In this document: piece after piece, positions 48,492-57,782 of the stretch
How the letters are laid out: every line of letters begins with the position of its first letter
Position numbering within the stretch: the first letter of the stretch is position 1
Source of the DNA: Actinomycetota bacterium
GTDB taxonomy: Bacteria > Actinomycetota > Nitriliruptoria > Nitriliruptorales > JAHWKO01
Assembly: GCA_019347675.1 (NCBI GenBank)
Contig: JAHWKW010000007.1
Coordinates: 91,808-155,807, forward strand
Length of the DNA stretch: 64,000 bases
Direction of reading: 5' to 3'
Made by a program: the position numbers and the translations under genes
Notes under the pieces: generated by a model
What the model saw: only the letters and a program-made list of their open reading frames with translations
Told to the model about the DNA's origin: nothing
The model's database searches: none

Positions 48492-50225
48492 GTGCCGCCC
48501 CCCACGCCCACTGCACCGCCGCCCGAACGCGGCCGCCGCCCGCCACCCTGGGCGGTGGAGCTACTCGAGGTTCTCCGGCTCCGGCGCCGGGCGATCGTCG
48601 CTGTCGCCGCACTGGTGAGCCTGACAGGCATCGCCGTCACCGCCGTGTTCCCGGGCGTGCTCCCGCCCCGCCCGCTCAGCGGTGCGGCGGTCGGTCTGGC
48701 CGCCTGCTTCCTGGCTGTGGCGGTCGGCGTCGCCCTCGACGCCACCGACCGGCTCGTCCGCGGCCCGCGCCACGTCCGCACAGCCGGCGCCCGCCTGGCC
48801 GCGACGACGACGCTCGAGCCGTCGGCGGCACTGCTGCGTTGGGTCGACGCGCGGATCCGGCAGGAGCCCGGCCTGCGCCTCGCCGTGGCGGCGGCCGGGT
48901 CCGACGCGCTCAGCTCGGGGCGGCTCACTGACGCAGTGGGCACCGCGCTGGCCCGTAACGGCTGGCGGGTCCTGGTCGCAGATCTCAGCCACGGCAGAGG
49001 GGATCGACCCGGCGTGGCGGAGGTGTGCCGGGGGGAACGCCGCCTCGGCGAGGTCGCCCAGATCCACGCGACGCTGCAGTACGCGCGCCTGGGGGCGGGG
49101 CAGGGACTGGCCGAGGCCCTGCACGGCTTCCCCTCGCTGACGGCGCGCCTGCCACGCGATGTGGACGTGCTGCTCGCGGCGTTGCCGGGGCTGGGGCACC
49201 CCGGGACGCTGCCGGCCGCTGCCGCGGCGGACCGGGCGCTGGTCGTCGCCAGAGCCGACGTGACCATACGCGCGGAGCTGGTCGAGTCACTGGATGCACT
49301 GGATCGTGCAGGTGTGTCCACCGATGTGGTCCTGGTGCACGGTGACGAGGGAGCGCGTCGCCGACCTCGAGCCGAGGACGACCGCGAACAGCCAAGCGGC
49401 GACGAGCGAGGACCCGAGGCCGATCGTGGCCCGGACGGCGAACCCGACCGTGCGTCGGACGGCGAGCCCGAACGTGCGTCGGACGGCGAGCCCGACGGGG
49501 CGCCGCAGCACGAGCCCGACCGGGCGTCGGACGGCGAGCCCGAGCGTGCGTCGGACGGCGAGCCCGACCGGGCGCGCGATCCCCAACCCCGCGCCCCGGA
49601 TCATCGACCCGACCACACTCCCGACCATGAGCCCGACCGCGGCCGTCCCCCCGATGGCGAACAGAGACCAGGCGCTGCACGACCGGCCCCCGGTGCACAG
49701 CCCGTCGATCGACCACAGCGTCCGGAGTCGGCTGAGCGTCCGGAACCCACCGAGCCGCCAGAGCCCACCGGCCGCATCGTGACGCCAGCTGGTCAGTCAG
49801 CGTCGGAGCGCCGTCGGAGCGTCGCGGCGATCGCGCCGTACTTCGCCACAGCCTCACCAGTGGTCTCCGACGACGATCCGACCGGCGAGATCCCCCGGGT
49901 GCGCGCTCCGCAAGGCCGGCCCCCGCCGTCTGCGGCGACGACCGGGTCCGCCACCGGATCCCCCGCCCAGTCCATCAGCGACGACACCGGCCAGGACACC
50001 GGTCACGACACCGGCCACGCCACCGGTCACGACACCGGCCACGACAGCGACCGGGCCGGCGACCAGCGCGCCGCCGGGGACGCGACCGGAGATCGGTGGG
50101 GGACGATCCCGGCCGAGCCGACGCCGAACACGCCCGGTGAGCCGGAACCGTCGCTGCGGCTGGCGGTCGCACTCGACGCCCTGGTCCACGAGGTGTGGGG
50201 CGACGACGACCCCCGACCGCGGTAG
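48492..50225 (+). CDS. Two-helix membrane protein with degenerate BY-kinase/MinD-like domain and repeat tail
   Basis: 577 residues. Two membrane helices (AIVAVAALVSLTGIAVTAVF and PLSGAAVGLAACFLAVAVGV, about 30-90) are followed by a Rossmann/P-loop-like domain: LRLAVAAAGSDALSSGRLTD, GTALARNGWRVLVADLSHGR, RDVDVLLAALPGLGHPGTLP, DRALVVARADVTIRAELVES. This order copies the Wzz/CpsD-type tyrosine kinase fold, but the Walker A GKS/T is absent (GSDALSSG), so it should not bind ATP normally. The C-terminal ~270 residues are disordered and contain two minisatellite-encoded repeats. UDP-sugar genes lie 4 kb downstream. Function unknown; possibly a scaffold in polysaccharide export. Confidence 0.62.
   Translation: MPPPTPTAPPPERGRRPPPWAVELLEVLRLRRRAIVAVAALVSLTGIAVTAVFPGVLPPRPLSGAAVGLAACFLAVAVGVALDATDRLVRGPRHVRTAGARLAATTTLEPSAALLRWVDARIRQEPGLRLAVAAAGSDALSSGRLTDAVGTALARNGWRVLVADLSHGRGDRPGVAEVCRGERRLGEVAQIHATLQYARLGAGQGLAEALHGFPSLTARLPRDVDVLLAALPGLGHPGTLPAAAAADRALVVARADVTIRAELVESLDALDRAGVSTDVVLVHGDEGARRRPRAEDDREQPSGDERGPEADRGPDGEPDRASDGEPERASDGEPDGAPQHEPDRASDGEPERASDGEPDRARDPQPRAPDHRPDHTPDHEPDRGRPPDGEQRPGAARPAPGAQPVDRPQRPESAERPEPTEPPEPTGRIVTPAGQSASERRRSVAAIAPYFATASPVVSDDDPTGEIPRVRAPQGRPPPSAATTGSATGSPAQSISDDTGQDTGHDTGHATGHDTGHDSDRAGDQRAAGDATGDRWGTIPAEPTPNTPGEPEPSLRLAVALDALVHEVWGDDDPRPR
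49434..49580 (+). repeat. 24-bp repeat encoding DGEP(D/E)RAS units
   Basis: About six imperfect 24-base units GACGGCGAGCCCGA(C/A)CGTGCGTCG, one interrupted, in the acidic tail of the gene at 48.5 kb. Confidence 0.88.
49983..50042 (+). repeat. 12-bp repeat encoding DTGH units
   Basis: Five tandem 12-base units GACACCGG(C/T)CA(C/G) giving DTGQDTGHDTGHATGHDTGH in the same protein. Confidence 0.92.
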
Positions 50226-50334
50226 CGCCCGACCGCGGCTGCCGGCCCCCGCTGGCACACCAGGACCCGGCGGTCGATACGCTCCGAGCCCGCGGCTGCG
50301 GTGAAGGCTCGGCGAGGACGACGACGGGGCAGAC

Positions 50335-52314
50335 GTGCCCGACGAGGACGACCACGGGGCCCACGTGCCCCACCACGGTGACACGGACGTGGCCGCGCTG
50401 CTGCGGCAGCTCTCGCAGGGCCTGGCCAGCTACCGGCTCTACCCCGACGATATGGATCAACCGACGTTCGTGGCCGCCGTGCACCGCATCGGTGTGGCTG
50501 CCGAGCGCGCGCTGCGTCGCGGTCCCGTCGCGGTCCAGATCCACGGTGAGCAGCTCCTGGGCGTCGACGGCGTCGACCACGAGACGGCTGCGCGGCTGGC
50601 GGCGTCCCTGTTCGCACGCCGTGCCGAGGAGCTGGAGATCCGGGCCGTCCCCGACCGTGACGACCTGGCGACGCTGTACCGGACGCTGACCCGACCACCA
50701 GACGAGGTCGCCGCCGCTGGCGGCGTCGGGTGGGCGCTGTGGCGTGCTGGGGTGACCTCGATCGTCGTCCGCGGAGCGGAGCCCGATCCCGCTGAGGGCG
50801 ACGGTGTCCTCACCCCCGCCCAGAAGGCGCTGTGGAACCGGCTCCGCGACCCGGCAGGGTTCGCCGCCAGCCTCCTGGTCGGCGGGATCACCGGCCGTCC
50901 CGCCGACGACGCCGAAGCGTTGTACCTGCGCTTCCGCGCCATCATCGACAACCTCCCACCGTGGCTCGCCGAAGCGCCCGACCCCTACATCCGGCTGCAG
51001 GACGTCGTCCGCCAGCTGCCGGCCGGTGTCCGACGCGCGTTCGCGGGGTTGTTGATGGGACGCGTCGCCACAGACCGGTTGGCGCAGGGCTTCTTGGGGA
51101 CGATGACGAGTGCCGAGGTCGCCAGGGTCCTGGCCGAACTCGGGGAAGACGGCGCCGACCCCGTCGACCTCGCGTACCGGCTCGTTGAGTGCGACGTGCA
51201 CGAGGCGGAGGTCGTCGACCTCGTCGTGGCCGCCCAGACTGGTGCCGAGGACGCCGGGACGCTGGTCTCCGCTGCTGTCGGCGATGCCGCGGATCCGGTC
51301 GCCCAGACCGTCTCGGATCTGCTGGCGCGCGGCGCCGCGGCGCAGGTCGATGCGGATCTGCAGGCGCTCCGCGACGGCTTCCCCGCATCGACCGAGGATC
51401 ACCGCGCCCTGGCCCTCGATGCCGTGCGCGACTACCTGAAGGTCGAGCGCGACCGCGACCGCCTCGACCTCGTCCTGGGATCGTGGTCGGTGACGGTGGG
51501 CGACGAGATCCGTCGCGGCGACGTCCGCGCCGTCGAGCAGCTGGTGGCGGTCGCCGCGGACGTCCGCCGCACCAACCCGCATCTGGCCGCGGTGGTCGAG
51601 CAGCACCGCGGTCAGGTCCTCGACGACCACCTCGTCGCCGATCTCGTCGCGCGGGCCCGCGATCGCGGGCCCCACGCTGTGGCACCCCTGGTCGAGCCCT
51701 TGGGCGCGGCCGGGATCCGGCGGCTGTTCGATGTGCTCGCCGAAGAACCGGACCAGGGCACCCGCGGACAACTCGTCGCGCTCCTGGCGGCGGTCGCCAG
51801 CGACAACGGCGCCGGGGGACCCGCCCGGATCGAGGCGGTCGAGGAACGGCTGAACGACGACCGCTGGTACGTGGCACGCAACGCCGTGACCGTCCTGGCC
51901 CGGCTCGGCGGGTCCGGGATCGTCCCCAGCATCGTCAAGGTGGCCGACCACCCGGAGGCGGCCGTCCGCCGCGAGGTGGTCCGCGCGCTCGGGGTCGCGG
52001 GTGGCGACACGGCCGTCAGCCAGCTGCGGCGGCTCGCCGTCGACCCGGTCCCCGAGGTCCGCGCCGCGGCGATCCACGCGCTGGCGGGCCAGCCCGGATC
52101 GGCGGCAGCGGCCGCGCTCGGCCACGTCGTGCGCAGCGGGCGGGACCTCACCGATCGTCAACGGGCGCTGGTCGAGCTGTCGCGCCATCACGGTGACGCC
52201 GGGCGCGCCACGCTGCGGTCACTGGCCGCGCGCAGCGGAGGGCTGCCTCGGCGGCTGCGCCGGCGCGCCGCCGCCCTGCTGAAGCAACGCCGACCGCGTC
52301 GGGGAGGGCGGTGA
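50335..52314 (+). CDS. HEAT-repeat protein with an N-terminal domain shared with its neighbour
   Basis: 659 residues. The first ~110 residues (LASYRLYPDDMDQPTFVAAV, GPVAVQIHGEQLLGVDGVDH) resemble the N-terminal region of the HD-GYP protein encoded next. The middle is helical. The C-terminal ~180 residues hold HEAT/armadillo-like repeats (NDDRWYVARNAVTVLARLGG, VADHPEAAVRREVVRALGVA, PVPEVRAAAIHALAGQPG). It is cytosolic, a probable scaffold. Its stop overlaps the HD-GYP start (GTGA), so the two are coupled and probably act together. Confidence 0.75.
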   Translation: MPDEDDHGAHVPHHGDTDVAALLRQLSQGLASYRLYPDDMDQPTFVAAVHRIGVAAERALRRGPVAVQIHGEQLLGVDGVDHETAARLAASLFARRAEELEIRAVPDRDDLATLYRTLTRPPDEVAAAGGVGWALWRAGVTSIVVRGAEPDPAEGDGVLTPAQKALWNRLRDPAGFAASLLVGGITGRPADDAEALYLRFRAIIDNLPPWLAEAPDPYIRLQDVVRQLPAGVRRAFAGLLMGRVATDRLAQGFLGTMTSAEVARVLAELGEDGADPVDLAYRLVECDVHEAEVVDLVVAAQTGAEDAGTLVSAAVGDAADPVAQTVSDLLARGAAAQVDADLQALRDGFPASTEDHRALALDAVRDYLKVERDRDRLDLVLGSWSVTVGDEIRRGDVRAVEQLVAVAADVRRTNPHLAAVVEQHRGQVLDDHLVADLVARARDRGPHAVAPLVEPLGAAGIRRLFDVLAEEPDQGTRGQLVALLAAVASDNGAGGPARIEAVEERLNDDRWYVARNAVTVLARLGGSGIVPSIVKVADHPEAAVRREVVRALGVAGGDTAVSQLRRLAVDPVPEVRAAAIHALAGQPGSAAAAALGHVVRSGRDLTDRQRALVELSRHHGDAGRATLRSLAARSGGLPRRLRRRAAALLKQRRPRRGGR

Positions 52315-53828
52315 GGCCACCCGAGCCGTCGCCGCAGGCGCTGCAGGTCGCACGCGACTGCCTGCACGCCCTGTCCTCCGCCCGCCAGACGTACCACCTG
52401 TACGACATGGGCCACCCGAACCGACGCGAGGCCACGCGCGTCCTGCTGGAGCAGGTCCACGAGCTCCAGCGCCGCTTGGGCGCCGACCCGGTCCTGTTCG
52501 TGACCCGCCACAGCTTCTACCTTGGGGCGACGCTCCTGCCGCACGAGTCGCTGCGGCTGTTCCGCCTGGTGGAGGCGTTCGAACGTGCCGGGGTCGTGTC
52601 GGTCGAGCTGCACGCGGGCGTGGACGCGGACGGTCTCGACGGGTTGGTGCGGATCCTGACCGAGGGTCTGCCGGCCACCAGCGAGCTCGTCGGGGTCACG
52701 CTCAACCGCGTGCAACCGCAGGTCGACCTCAGCGAAGACGAGGATCTCACCGAGCTGCGACGCGGGTACGCCCTGGGACTGGCGCTGCTGCGCGAGAGCG
52801 CCGTCCGGGCGGCTGCAGGTCGCCCGATCGACCTGCAGGAGGCCACCGAGGTCGTCGAACAGCTGGCGATCCAGGTGGTACGCGACCCGTCGCAGGCGCT
52901 GCTGCTTGCCGGTGTCCGCTCCTACCACGAGTACACCTACTACCACATGGTCAACGTGTGCCTGCTGACGATCGCGCTGGGGCACGCAGCCGGGCTGCGA
53001 CGCGATCAGATCGTGGTGTTGGGCATCGGAGCGCTCCTGCACGACGTCGGGAAGCTGAACGTGCCCCAGGACGTCCTCGACCACGTGGGTCCACTGTCGG
53101 AGGAACAGTGGCGGATCGTGCAACGCCACCCCGTCGTCGGCGCCGGCCTCGTGTTCGGGACCCGTGACGGGCTGTACCACCCGGCCGCGCCGGCCGTGCT
53201 CGAGCACCACGCCGCCTACGACCTGTCCGGCTACCCCCATCTGACGGGGCGGCCCCTGCCGTGCCTGCCGGCTCGGGTGATCGCGGTCGTCGACTGCTTC
53301 GACGCGGTCACCAGCAAGCGTTCCTACCGCAAGCCGGAGGAACGTCGCCAGGCGCTGCAAATCCTCGCCTCCGCGGCGGGGAAGACCTTCGACCCGCAAG
53401 TGGTCAGGGTCTTCCTGCGCCTGTTGGGCCTGTTCCCGGTCGGGTCGCTCGTGCAGCTCGGGACCGGCGAGATCGCCCTGGTGGTGGCCACCGGCGACGG
53501 CATGCTCGCCGCCCCGACCGTGCGTCTGGTCCTCGATCCCCGCGGCAACCCGTGTGAACCGCGCCAGCTGGACCTGTCGGTCGAGGGAGCCCCGGACGTG
53601 GTCCGCTCCGTGCCTCCCGACGACCTCGACCTCGACCTGGTCCAGCTGCTGATCACCGGGCGGGTCCAGCCGGCCGACCCCGGGTACGCCGGCGGCTTGG
53701 TGCACGAGCCGTCGCCCGGGGAGCCCCCACCGCCCGGCTACGTCGATACGCACCGTGACGCGCACAGCCACCAGTCGATCGACGGGGCGCCCGACCCGGA
53801 TGTCGCTCCGCCGTGGCGCGAGATGTAG
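52311..53828 (+). CDS. HD-GYP domain protein (probable c-di-GMP phosphodiesterase)
   Basis: 505 residues. N-terminal ~110 residues similar to the previous gene (SSARQTYHLYDMGHPNRREA), then a helical linker, the HD-GYP core and a C-terminal beta domain with a disordered tail. Metal positions are HMVNVCLLTIALG, LLHDVGKLNVP (HD), QRHPVVGAGLV and EHHAAYDLSGYPHLTGR. The HHExxDGxGYP motif is partly altered: the Glu after HH is Ala, and DG is DL. It may degrade c-di-GMP or only bind it. The BldD paralogues in this window are candidate receptors for the same nucleotide. Confidence 0.87.
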   Translation: MRPPEPSPQALQVARDCLHALSSARQTYHLYDMGHPNRREATRVLLEQVHELQRRLGADPVLFVTRHSFYLGATLLPHESLRLFRLVEAFERAGVVSVELHAGVDADGLDGLVRILTEGLPATSELVGVTLNRVQPQVDLSEDEDLTELRRGYALGLALLRESAVRAAAGRPIDLQEATEVVEQLAIQVVRDPSQALLLAGVRSYHEYTYYHMVNVCLLTIALGHAAGLRRDQIVVLGIGALLHDVGKLNVPQDVLDHVGPLSEEQWRIVQRHPVVGAGLVFGTRDGLYHPAAPAVLEHHAAYDLSGYPHLTGRPLPCLPARVIAVVDCFDAVTSKRSYRKPEERRQALQILASAAGKTFDPQVVRVFLRLLGLFPVGSLVQLGTGEIALVVATGDGMLAAPTVRLVLDPRGNPCEPRQLDLSVEGAPDVVRSVPPDDLDLDLVQLLITGRVQPADPGYAGGLVHEPSPGEPPPPGYVDTHRDAHSHQSIDGAPDPDVAPPWREM

Positions 53829-53899
53829 CGGATCTGCCCAACGTGCGCGCCCAGGATGTGTCCCGGGTACCGTTGCCCGGTCGTTGGAAGGGAGACCAT

Positions 53900-55240
53900 A
53901 TGCGTGTCGCAGTGATCGGCGTCGGCCACGTCGGGCTCGTGACGGCGGCGTGTCTCGCGCGCTGGGGACACCAGGTCATCGGGATGGACGACGATCCCGA
54001 CAAGATCGCGACGCTGCGCTCGGGCGGTGTCCCGTTCCACGAACCGGGGTTGGCCGAGCTCGTCAACGAGGGCCGGTCGCAGGGTCGGTTGCGCTTCACC
54101 GACGACGTGGATGACGCGCTGGCGGACGTGGCGGTGGCGTTCGTCTGCGTGGGGACCCCGTCGCTACCCGGTGGCGCCCCGAACCTGAGCTTCGTGGAGC
54201 GGGTCGGACAGGCCGCGGCGAACCATGCCACGGGCGACCTGGTCCTGGTGGAGAAGTCGACCGTGCCGGCCAACACCGGGGTGCGACTGACCCAGGTGAT
54301 CGTCCGCGAGCAGGCCCGCAACGGCAGCTCCGTCTCGATCGACGTCGCATCCAACCCGGAGTTCCTGCGGGAAGGTCAGGCCGTCCACGACACCCTCCAC
54401 CCCGACCGGGTGGTGGTCGGCACCGACTCCGAGCGTGCCGCCGCGGCCCTGCGTGACGTGTACGCCCCGCTGCTGGAGCGCCACGACTGCCCGTACCTGA
54501 GGACCGACCTGGTCACCGCCGAGCTGATCAAGCACGCGTCGAACGCGTTCCTGGCCACACGGATCTCGTTCATCAACGCGATCGCGCGCATCTGCGACCA
54601 GGTGGGAGCCGACGTAGCGGTCGTCGCCGAAGGGATGGGCCACGACCACCGCATCGGCGCGCACTTCCTGCGAGCGGGGCTCGGCTACGGCGGATCGTGC
54701 TTCCCCAAGGACGTGGACGCCTTCATCCACCTCTCGCGCAGCCTCGGGTACGACTTCCGCCTGCTGGAGGAGGTCCGTCGCGTCAACGACGCGATGCGCG
54801 AGCACATCCTCGAGATCCTCCGCGCCGAGCTGTGGCACCTGGAGGGCAAGACCGTGACGCTGCTGGGAGCGGCGTTCAAGCCGGGGACCGACGACCTGCG
54901 CAACGCCCCAGCTCTGTGGTTGGCGGAGCGACTGCTGGCCGAGGGTTCCCATGTACGGGTGTATGACCCGGTCGCGCTGGTGCACCTCAAGACCTGCCTC
55001 CCCGACGTCGAGTGCGTCGACGACCCGTTGGCGGCGTGCCGTGACGCGCATGCTGCCGTTGTGTGTACGGAGTGGGACCAGGTGACTGCCCTCCGCGGCC
55101 AGCAACTCGCCGCGGCGCTCGCCTACCCGATCGTCATCGACGGGCGGAACGTCTTCGATCCCGAGACGATGCGTGCCGCCGGGGTGCACTACCACGCCAT
55201 CGGCCGTCCCGCCACCAAGGCGACGCTGCGACGACCATGA
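53900..55240 (+). CDS. UDP-glucose 6-dehydrogenase
   Basis: 446 residues. The NAD fold starts [20 protein letters not shown]. The catalytic Cys is in [17 protein letters not shown]; the central helix block [20 protein letters not shown] and the C-terminal [20 protein letters not shown] are standard. It oxidises UDP-glucose to UDP-glucuronate. GAAGGGAG precedes ATG 53900. The next gene uses its product and overlaps by ATGA. Confidence 0.97.
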   Translation: MRVAVIGVGHVGLVTAACLARWGHQVIGMDDDPDKIATLRSGGVPFHEPGLAELVNEGRSQGRLRFTDDVDDALADVAVAFVCVGTPSLPGGAPNLSFVERVGQAAANHATGDLVLVEKSTVPANTGVRLTQVIVREQARNGSSVSIDVASNPEFLREGQAVHDTLHPDRVVVGTDSERAAAALRDVYAPLLERHDCPYLRTDLVTAELIKHASNAFLATRISFINAIARICDQVGADVAVVAEGMGHDHRIGAHFLRAGLGYGGSCFPKDVDAFIHLSRSLGYDFRLLEEVRRVNDAMREHILEILRAELWHLEGKTVTLLGAAFKPGTDDLRNAPALWLAERLLAEGSHVRVYDPVALVHLKTCLPDVECVDDPLAACRDAHAAVVCTEWDQVTALRGQQLAAALAYPIVIDGRNVFDPETMRAAGVHYHAIGRPATKATLRRP

Positions 55241-56175
55241 GCCGTGTGGTCGTCACCGGCGGGACGGGGTTCTTGGGATCGCATCTGTGCCGGGCGCTGA
55301 TCGGCCGCGGTGACGAAGTCGTGGCGATCGACAACCTCGCCACCGGCGGACTCGAGAACCTCGCCGACCTCTACAGCCACGACCGTTTCGTGTTCGTCAA
55401 GCACGACGTGTCCGACTACGTCTGGGTCCCTGGACCGGTCGATGCGATCCTGCACTTGGCCAGCCCCGCGTCGCCCAAGGACTACCTCGAGCTGCCGATC
55501 CAGACGTTGAAGGTCGGGAGCCTCGGGACCCACAACACGCTGGGCCTGGCCAAGGAGAAGCACGCCCGCTACCTGCTGGCCTCAACCAGCGAGGTGTACG
55601 GCGACCCGCAGGTCAGCCCGCAGCCGGAGTCGTACTGGGGACACGTCAACCCGGTGGGTCCGCGGGGCGTGTACGACGAGGCCAAGCGCTTCGCCGAGGC
55701 CATGGCGATGGCCTACCACCGCTACCACGGCGTCGACGTGCGGATCGCCCGGATCTTCAACACCTACGGGCCGTCGATGCGCCCCGACGACGGACGCGTG
55801 ATCTCGAACTTCCTGGTCCAAGCGCTGCAGGGCAAGCCGCTCACCGTGTACGGCGACGGGTCACAGACCCGCAGCTTCTGCTACGTCGACGACCAGGTCC
55901 GGGGCCTGCTCGCGCTCCTCGACTGCGACCACATCGGCCCGGTCAACATCGGCAACCCGACGGAGTTCACCGTGCGCGAGCTGGCCGACATCGTCTTGGA
56001 GGTGACCGGCTCACGTTCGGCGATCACCTACGAGCCGCTGCCGCAGGACGACCCCAGCCAGCGGCGACCGGACATCACGCTGGCGCGTGAGGTGCTCGGG
56101 TGGGAGCCGAAGATCGACCTGCGTGAGGGTCTGCGCCGGACCACCAGGTGGTTCTCGGAGTGCCTACCGGACTGA
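55237..56175 (+). CDS. UDP-glucuronate decarboxylase (UDP-xylose synthase)
   Basis: 312 residues of extended SDR: NAD loop [20 protein letters not shown], catalytic SER in [20 protein letters not shown], YxxxK in [18 protein letters not shown], and the Arg-rich [20 protein letters not shown]. It converts UDP-glucuronate to UDP-xylose. Together with the previous gene it makes UDP-xylose from UDP-glucose, for surface glycans. Confidence 0.96.
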   Translation: MSRVVVTGGTGFLGSHLCRALIGRGDEVVAIDNLATGGLENLADLYSHDRFVFVKHDVSDYVWVPGPVDAILHLASPASPKDYLELPIQTLKVGSLGTHNTLGLAKEKHARYLLASTSEVYGDPQVSPQPESYWGHVNPVGPRGVYDEAKRFAEAMAMAYHRYHGVDVRIARIFNTYGPSMRPDDGRVISNFLVQALQGKPLTVYGDGSQTRSFCYVDDQVRGLLALLDCDHIGPVNIGNPTEFTVRELADIVLEVTGSRSAITYEPLPQDDPSQRRPDITLAREVLGWEPKIDLREGLRRTTRWFSECLPD

Positions 56176-56294
56176 CCTGGCTCGGTCGCGGTTTCTGCCA
56201 CCGCCCGCTCCGGGACACCTGCCCCTGCCGCCAGCGGTCGCCCGGCGGTTTCCTCGACCGACGACATCGAGACGCCAGCGAACCGGGAGGCACG

Positions 56295-57446
56295 ATGAGC
56301 GCCGCCCGTCGGGCCACGGCGCGGGTGCTGCTGGCCAGCGTCCGTGGTGATGGGTGGCGCCGTCCACCGCCCGCCCTGAACGCGGACCTGGGAGCGGGCC
56401 ACGACCTGTCCGACCTGTGCGGCGCTGCCGTGTTCCACGGCGTCGCCGGCTACGTCCACCACGCGCTGTGGGCGGCGGGCGGTCCGGAGATCGCCCGCCT
56501 CGTCGAACCGGCCTACCATGGTGTGGTCGCCGGTCACCTGCGGGGGCTGGCGACGTTACAGCGCGTCGCAGCGGTGCTAGAGCCGGCGGGCATCCCCTGG
56601 TTGGTCGTCAAGGGCCCGGTGCTAGTCGCGACCGCTCACGCTCGGGATGACCTGCGCGGCTACGGCGACCTGGACGTGCTCGTGCCCCCGTACGCCTTCC
56701 CCGACGCCCTAGTCGCCTTGGAGGCGGCCGGCGGACAGGCGCACGTGCACAGCTGGGGTTTCCACCACCGTCAAGCTGCGGGCGAGGTACCGGTCACCCT
56801 GCCGGACGGAGCGACCGTGGACCTGCACTGGGACCTGTGCAACACGCCGGAGCTGCGCCGGGCCTTCCCGATCGACACCCGCTCGCTGTTCGAGCGGGCC
56901 GCCACCGTCGCGGTCGGCGGCCGCGACGTCCGCACGCTCGACCCGGTCGACGGGCTGCTGCACCTGGCACTGCACACCTGCACCTCGGGTGGGAACCGGC
57001 TGGTCTGGCTGAAGGACGTCGAAGGCTGGCTGGCCTCCTGGGATCCGGAGGACGCCGAGATCGTCCGCCGGGCACATCGCTGGCGGGTCTCGCTGCCCGT
57101 GGCGGTGGTGCTGACCAAGGTCGGTGCCGTCCTGGAGGCCGACGTCGACCCGGGACTGATCCGCCGGCTGGCACCTCAGGTCGGATGGCGTGCCGTGACC
57201 CGGTCGGTCTGGCGGGTGTCCCCGCCCGCCGCGGCCCGGCCGGGACCGTCACTGGACCGGCTGGTCATGCGATCCGTCCGGGCCGACCAGCGCGCCAGCG
57301 CCGCCGTTCTCGCCCACAAGGCCCGACGGCTGCTCACGCCCTCTGCGGGCCGGACCGGCGGCCGACGGACGCATCCGGCGGACGGGCACCAACGAGGCGC
57401 CTACCTGGCGGCGGTCGTCTCGGGCGCGTTCACCAGCGGGACGTGA
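56295..57446 (+). CDS. Nucleotidyltransferase-family protein (PF14907 type)
   Basis: 383 residues. The nucleotidyltransferase signature is spread over GIPWLVVKGPVLVATA and DDLRGYGDLDVLVPP, with FHHRQAAGEVPVTLP, VDLHWDLCNTPELRRAFPID and LLHLALHTCTSGG downstream. Members occur near PqqD-like and HPr-kinase-like genes in exopolysaccharide and RiPP clusters, as here. Likely an aminoglycoside-nucleotidyltransferase-like fold; target unknown. GGGAGG upstream of ATG 56295. Confidence 0.8.
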   Translation: MSAARRATARVLLASVRGDGWRRPPPALNADLGAGHDLSDLCGAAVFHGVAGYVHHALWAAGGPEIARLVEPAYHGVVAGHLRGLATLQRVAAVLEPAGIPWLVVKGPVLVATAHARDDLRGYGDLDVLVPPYAFPDALVALEAAGGQAHVHSWGFHHRQAAGEVPVTLPDGATVDLHWDLCNTPELRRAFPIDTRSLFERAATVAVGGRDVRTLDPVDGLLHLALHTCTSGGNRLVWLKDVEGWLASWDPEDAEIVRRAHRWRVSLPVAVVLTKVGAVLEADVDPGLIRRLAPQVGWRAVTRSVWRVSPPAAARPGPSLDRLVMRSVRADQRASAAVLAHKARRLLTPSAGRTGGRRTHPADGHQRGAYLAAVVSGAFTSGT

Positions 57447-57467
57447 CCCGCGCGGTCACCCGCGGTC

Positions 57468-57782
57468 TCACGCGGGCCGCCGACCGTCTCCCAACTCGAC
57501 CAGGCCATCATCGAGCAGGCGCTCCACGAGGGCGAGCAGATCCCGTTCGATCGTCTCTCGCTCCTCACCGGGGTAGACGTGGGCGAGGTCGTCGACGAGT
57601 TCGTTGAGCGGTACGTCGCCATCGAAGCAGTTCCACAGCAGCGTACCCAGCTCATCCAACCAGTGCATCGAACCGTCCTCGGATCGGTACAGCACCGCTC
57701 GGCCGTCGAGTTCCACAGCGGTGACGTGGGGACGTCGGCGTGGTGCCACGGACGGGACGAGATCGTGGTTCTCAGCGATCAT
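57468..57782 (-). CDS. PqqD-family peptide-binding protein
   Basis: 104 residues with the PqqD winged fold: VTAVELDGRAVLYRSEDGSM, HWLDELGTLLWNCFDG, ERDLLALVERLLDDGLVELG. PqqD domains (RREs) hold a precursor peptide for a modifying enzyme; the HprK-linked subgroup has no known peptide. Its ATG overlaps the stop of the kinase-like gene (ATGA), so the two form one transcript. Only 22 bp separates it from the convergent nucleotidyltransferase gene. Confidence 0.83.
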   Translation of the reverse strand: MIAENHDLVPSVAPRRRPHVTAVELDGRAVLYRSEDGSMHWLDELGTLLWNCFDGDVPLNELVDDLAHVYPGEERETIERDLLALVERLLDDGLVELGDGRRPA

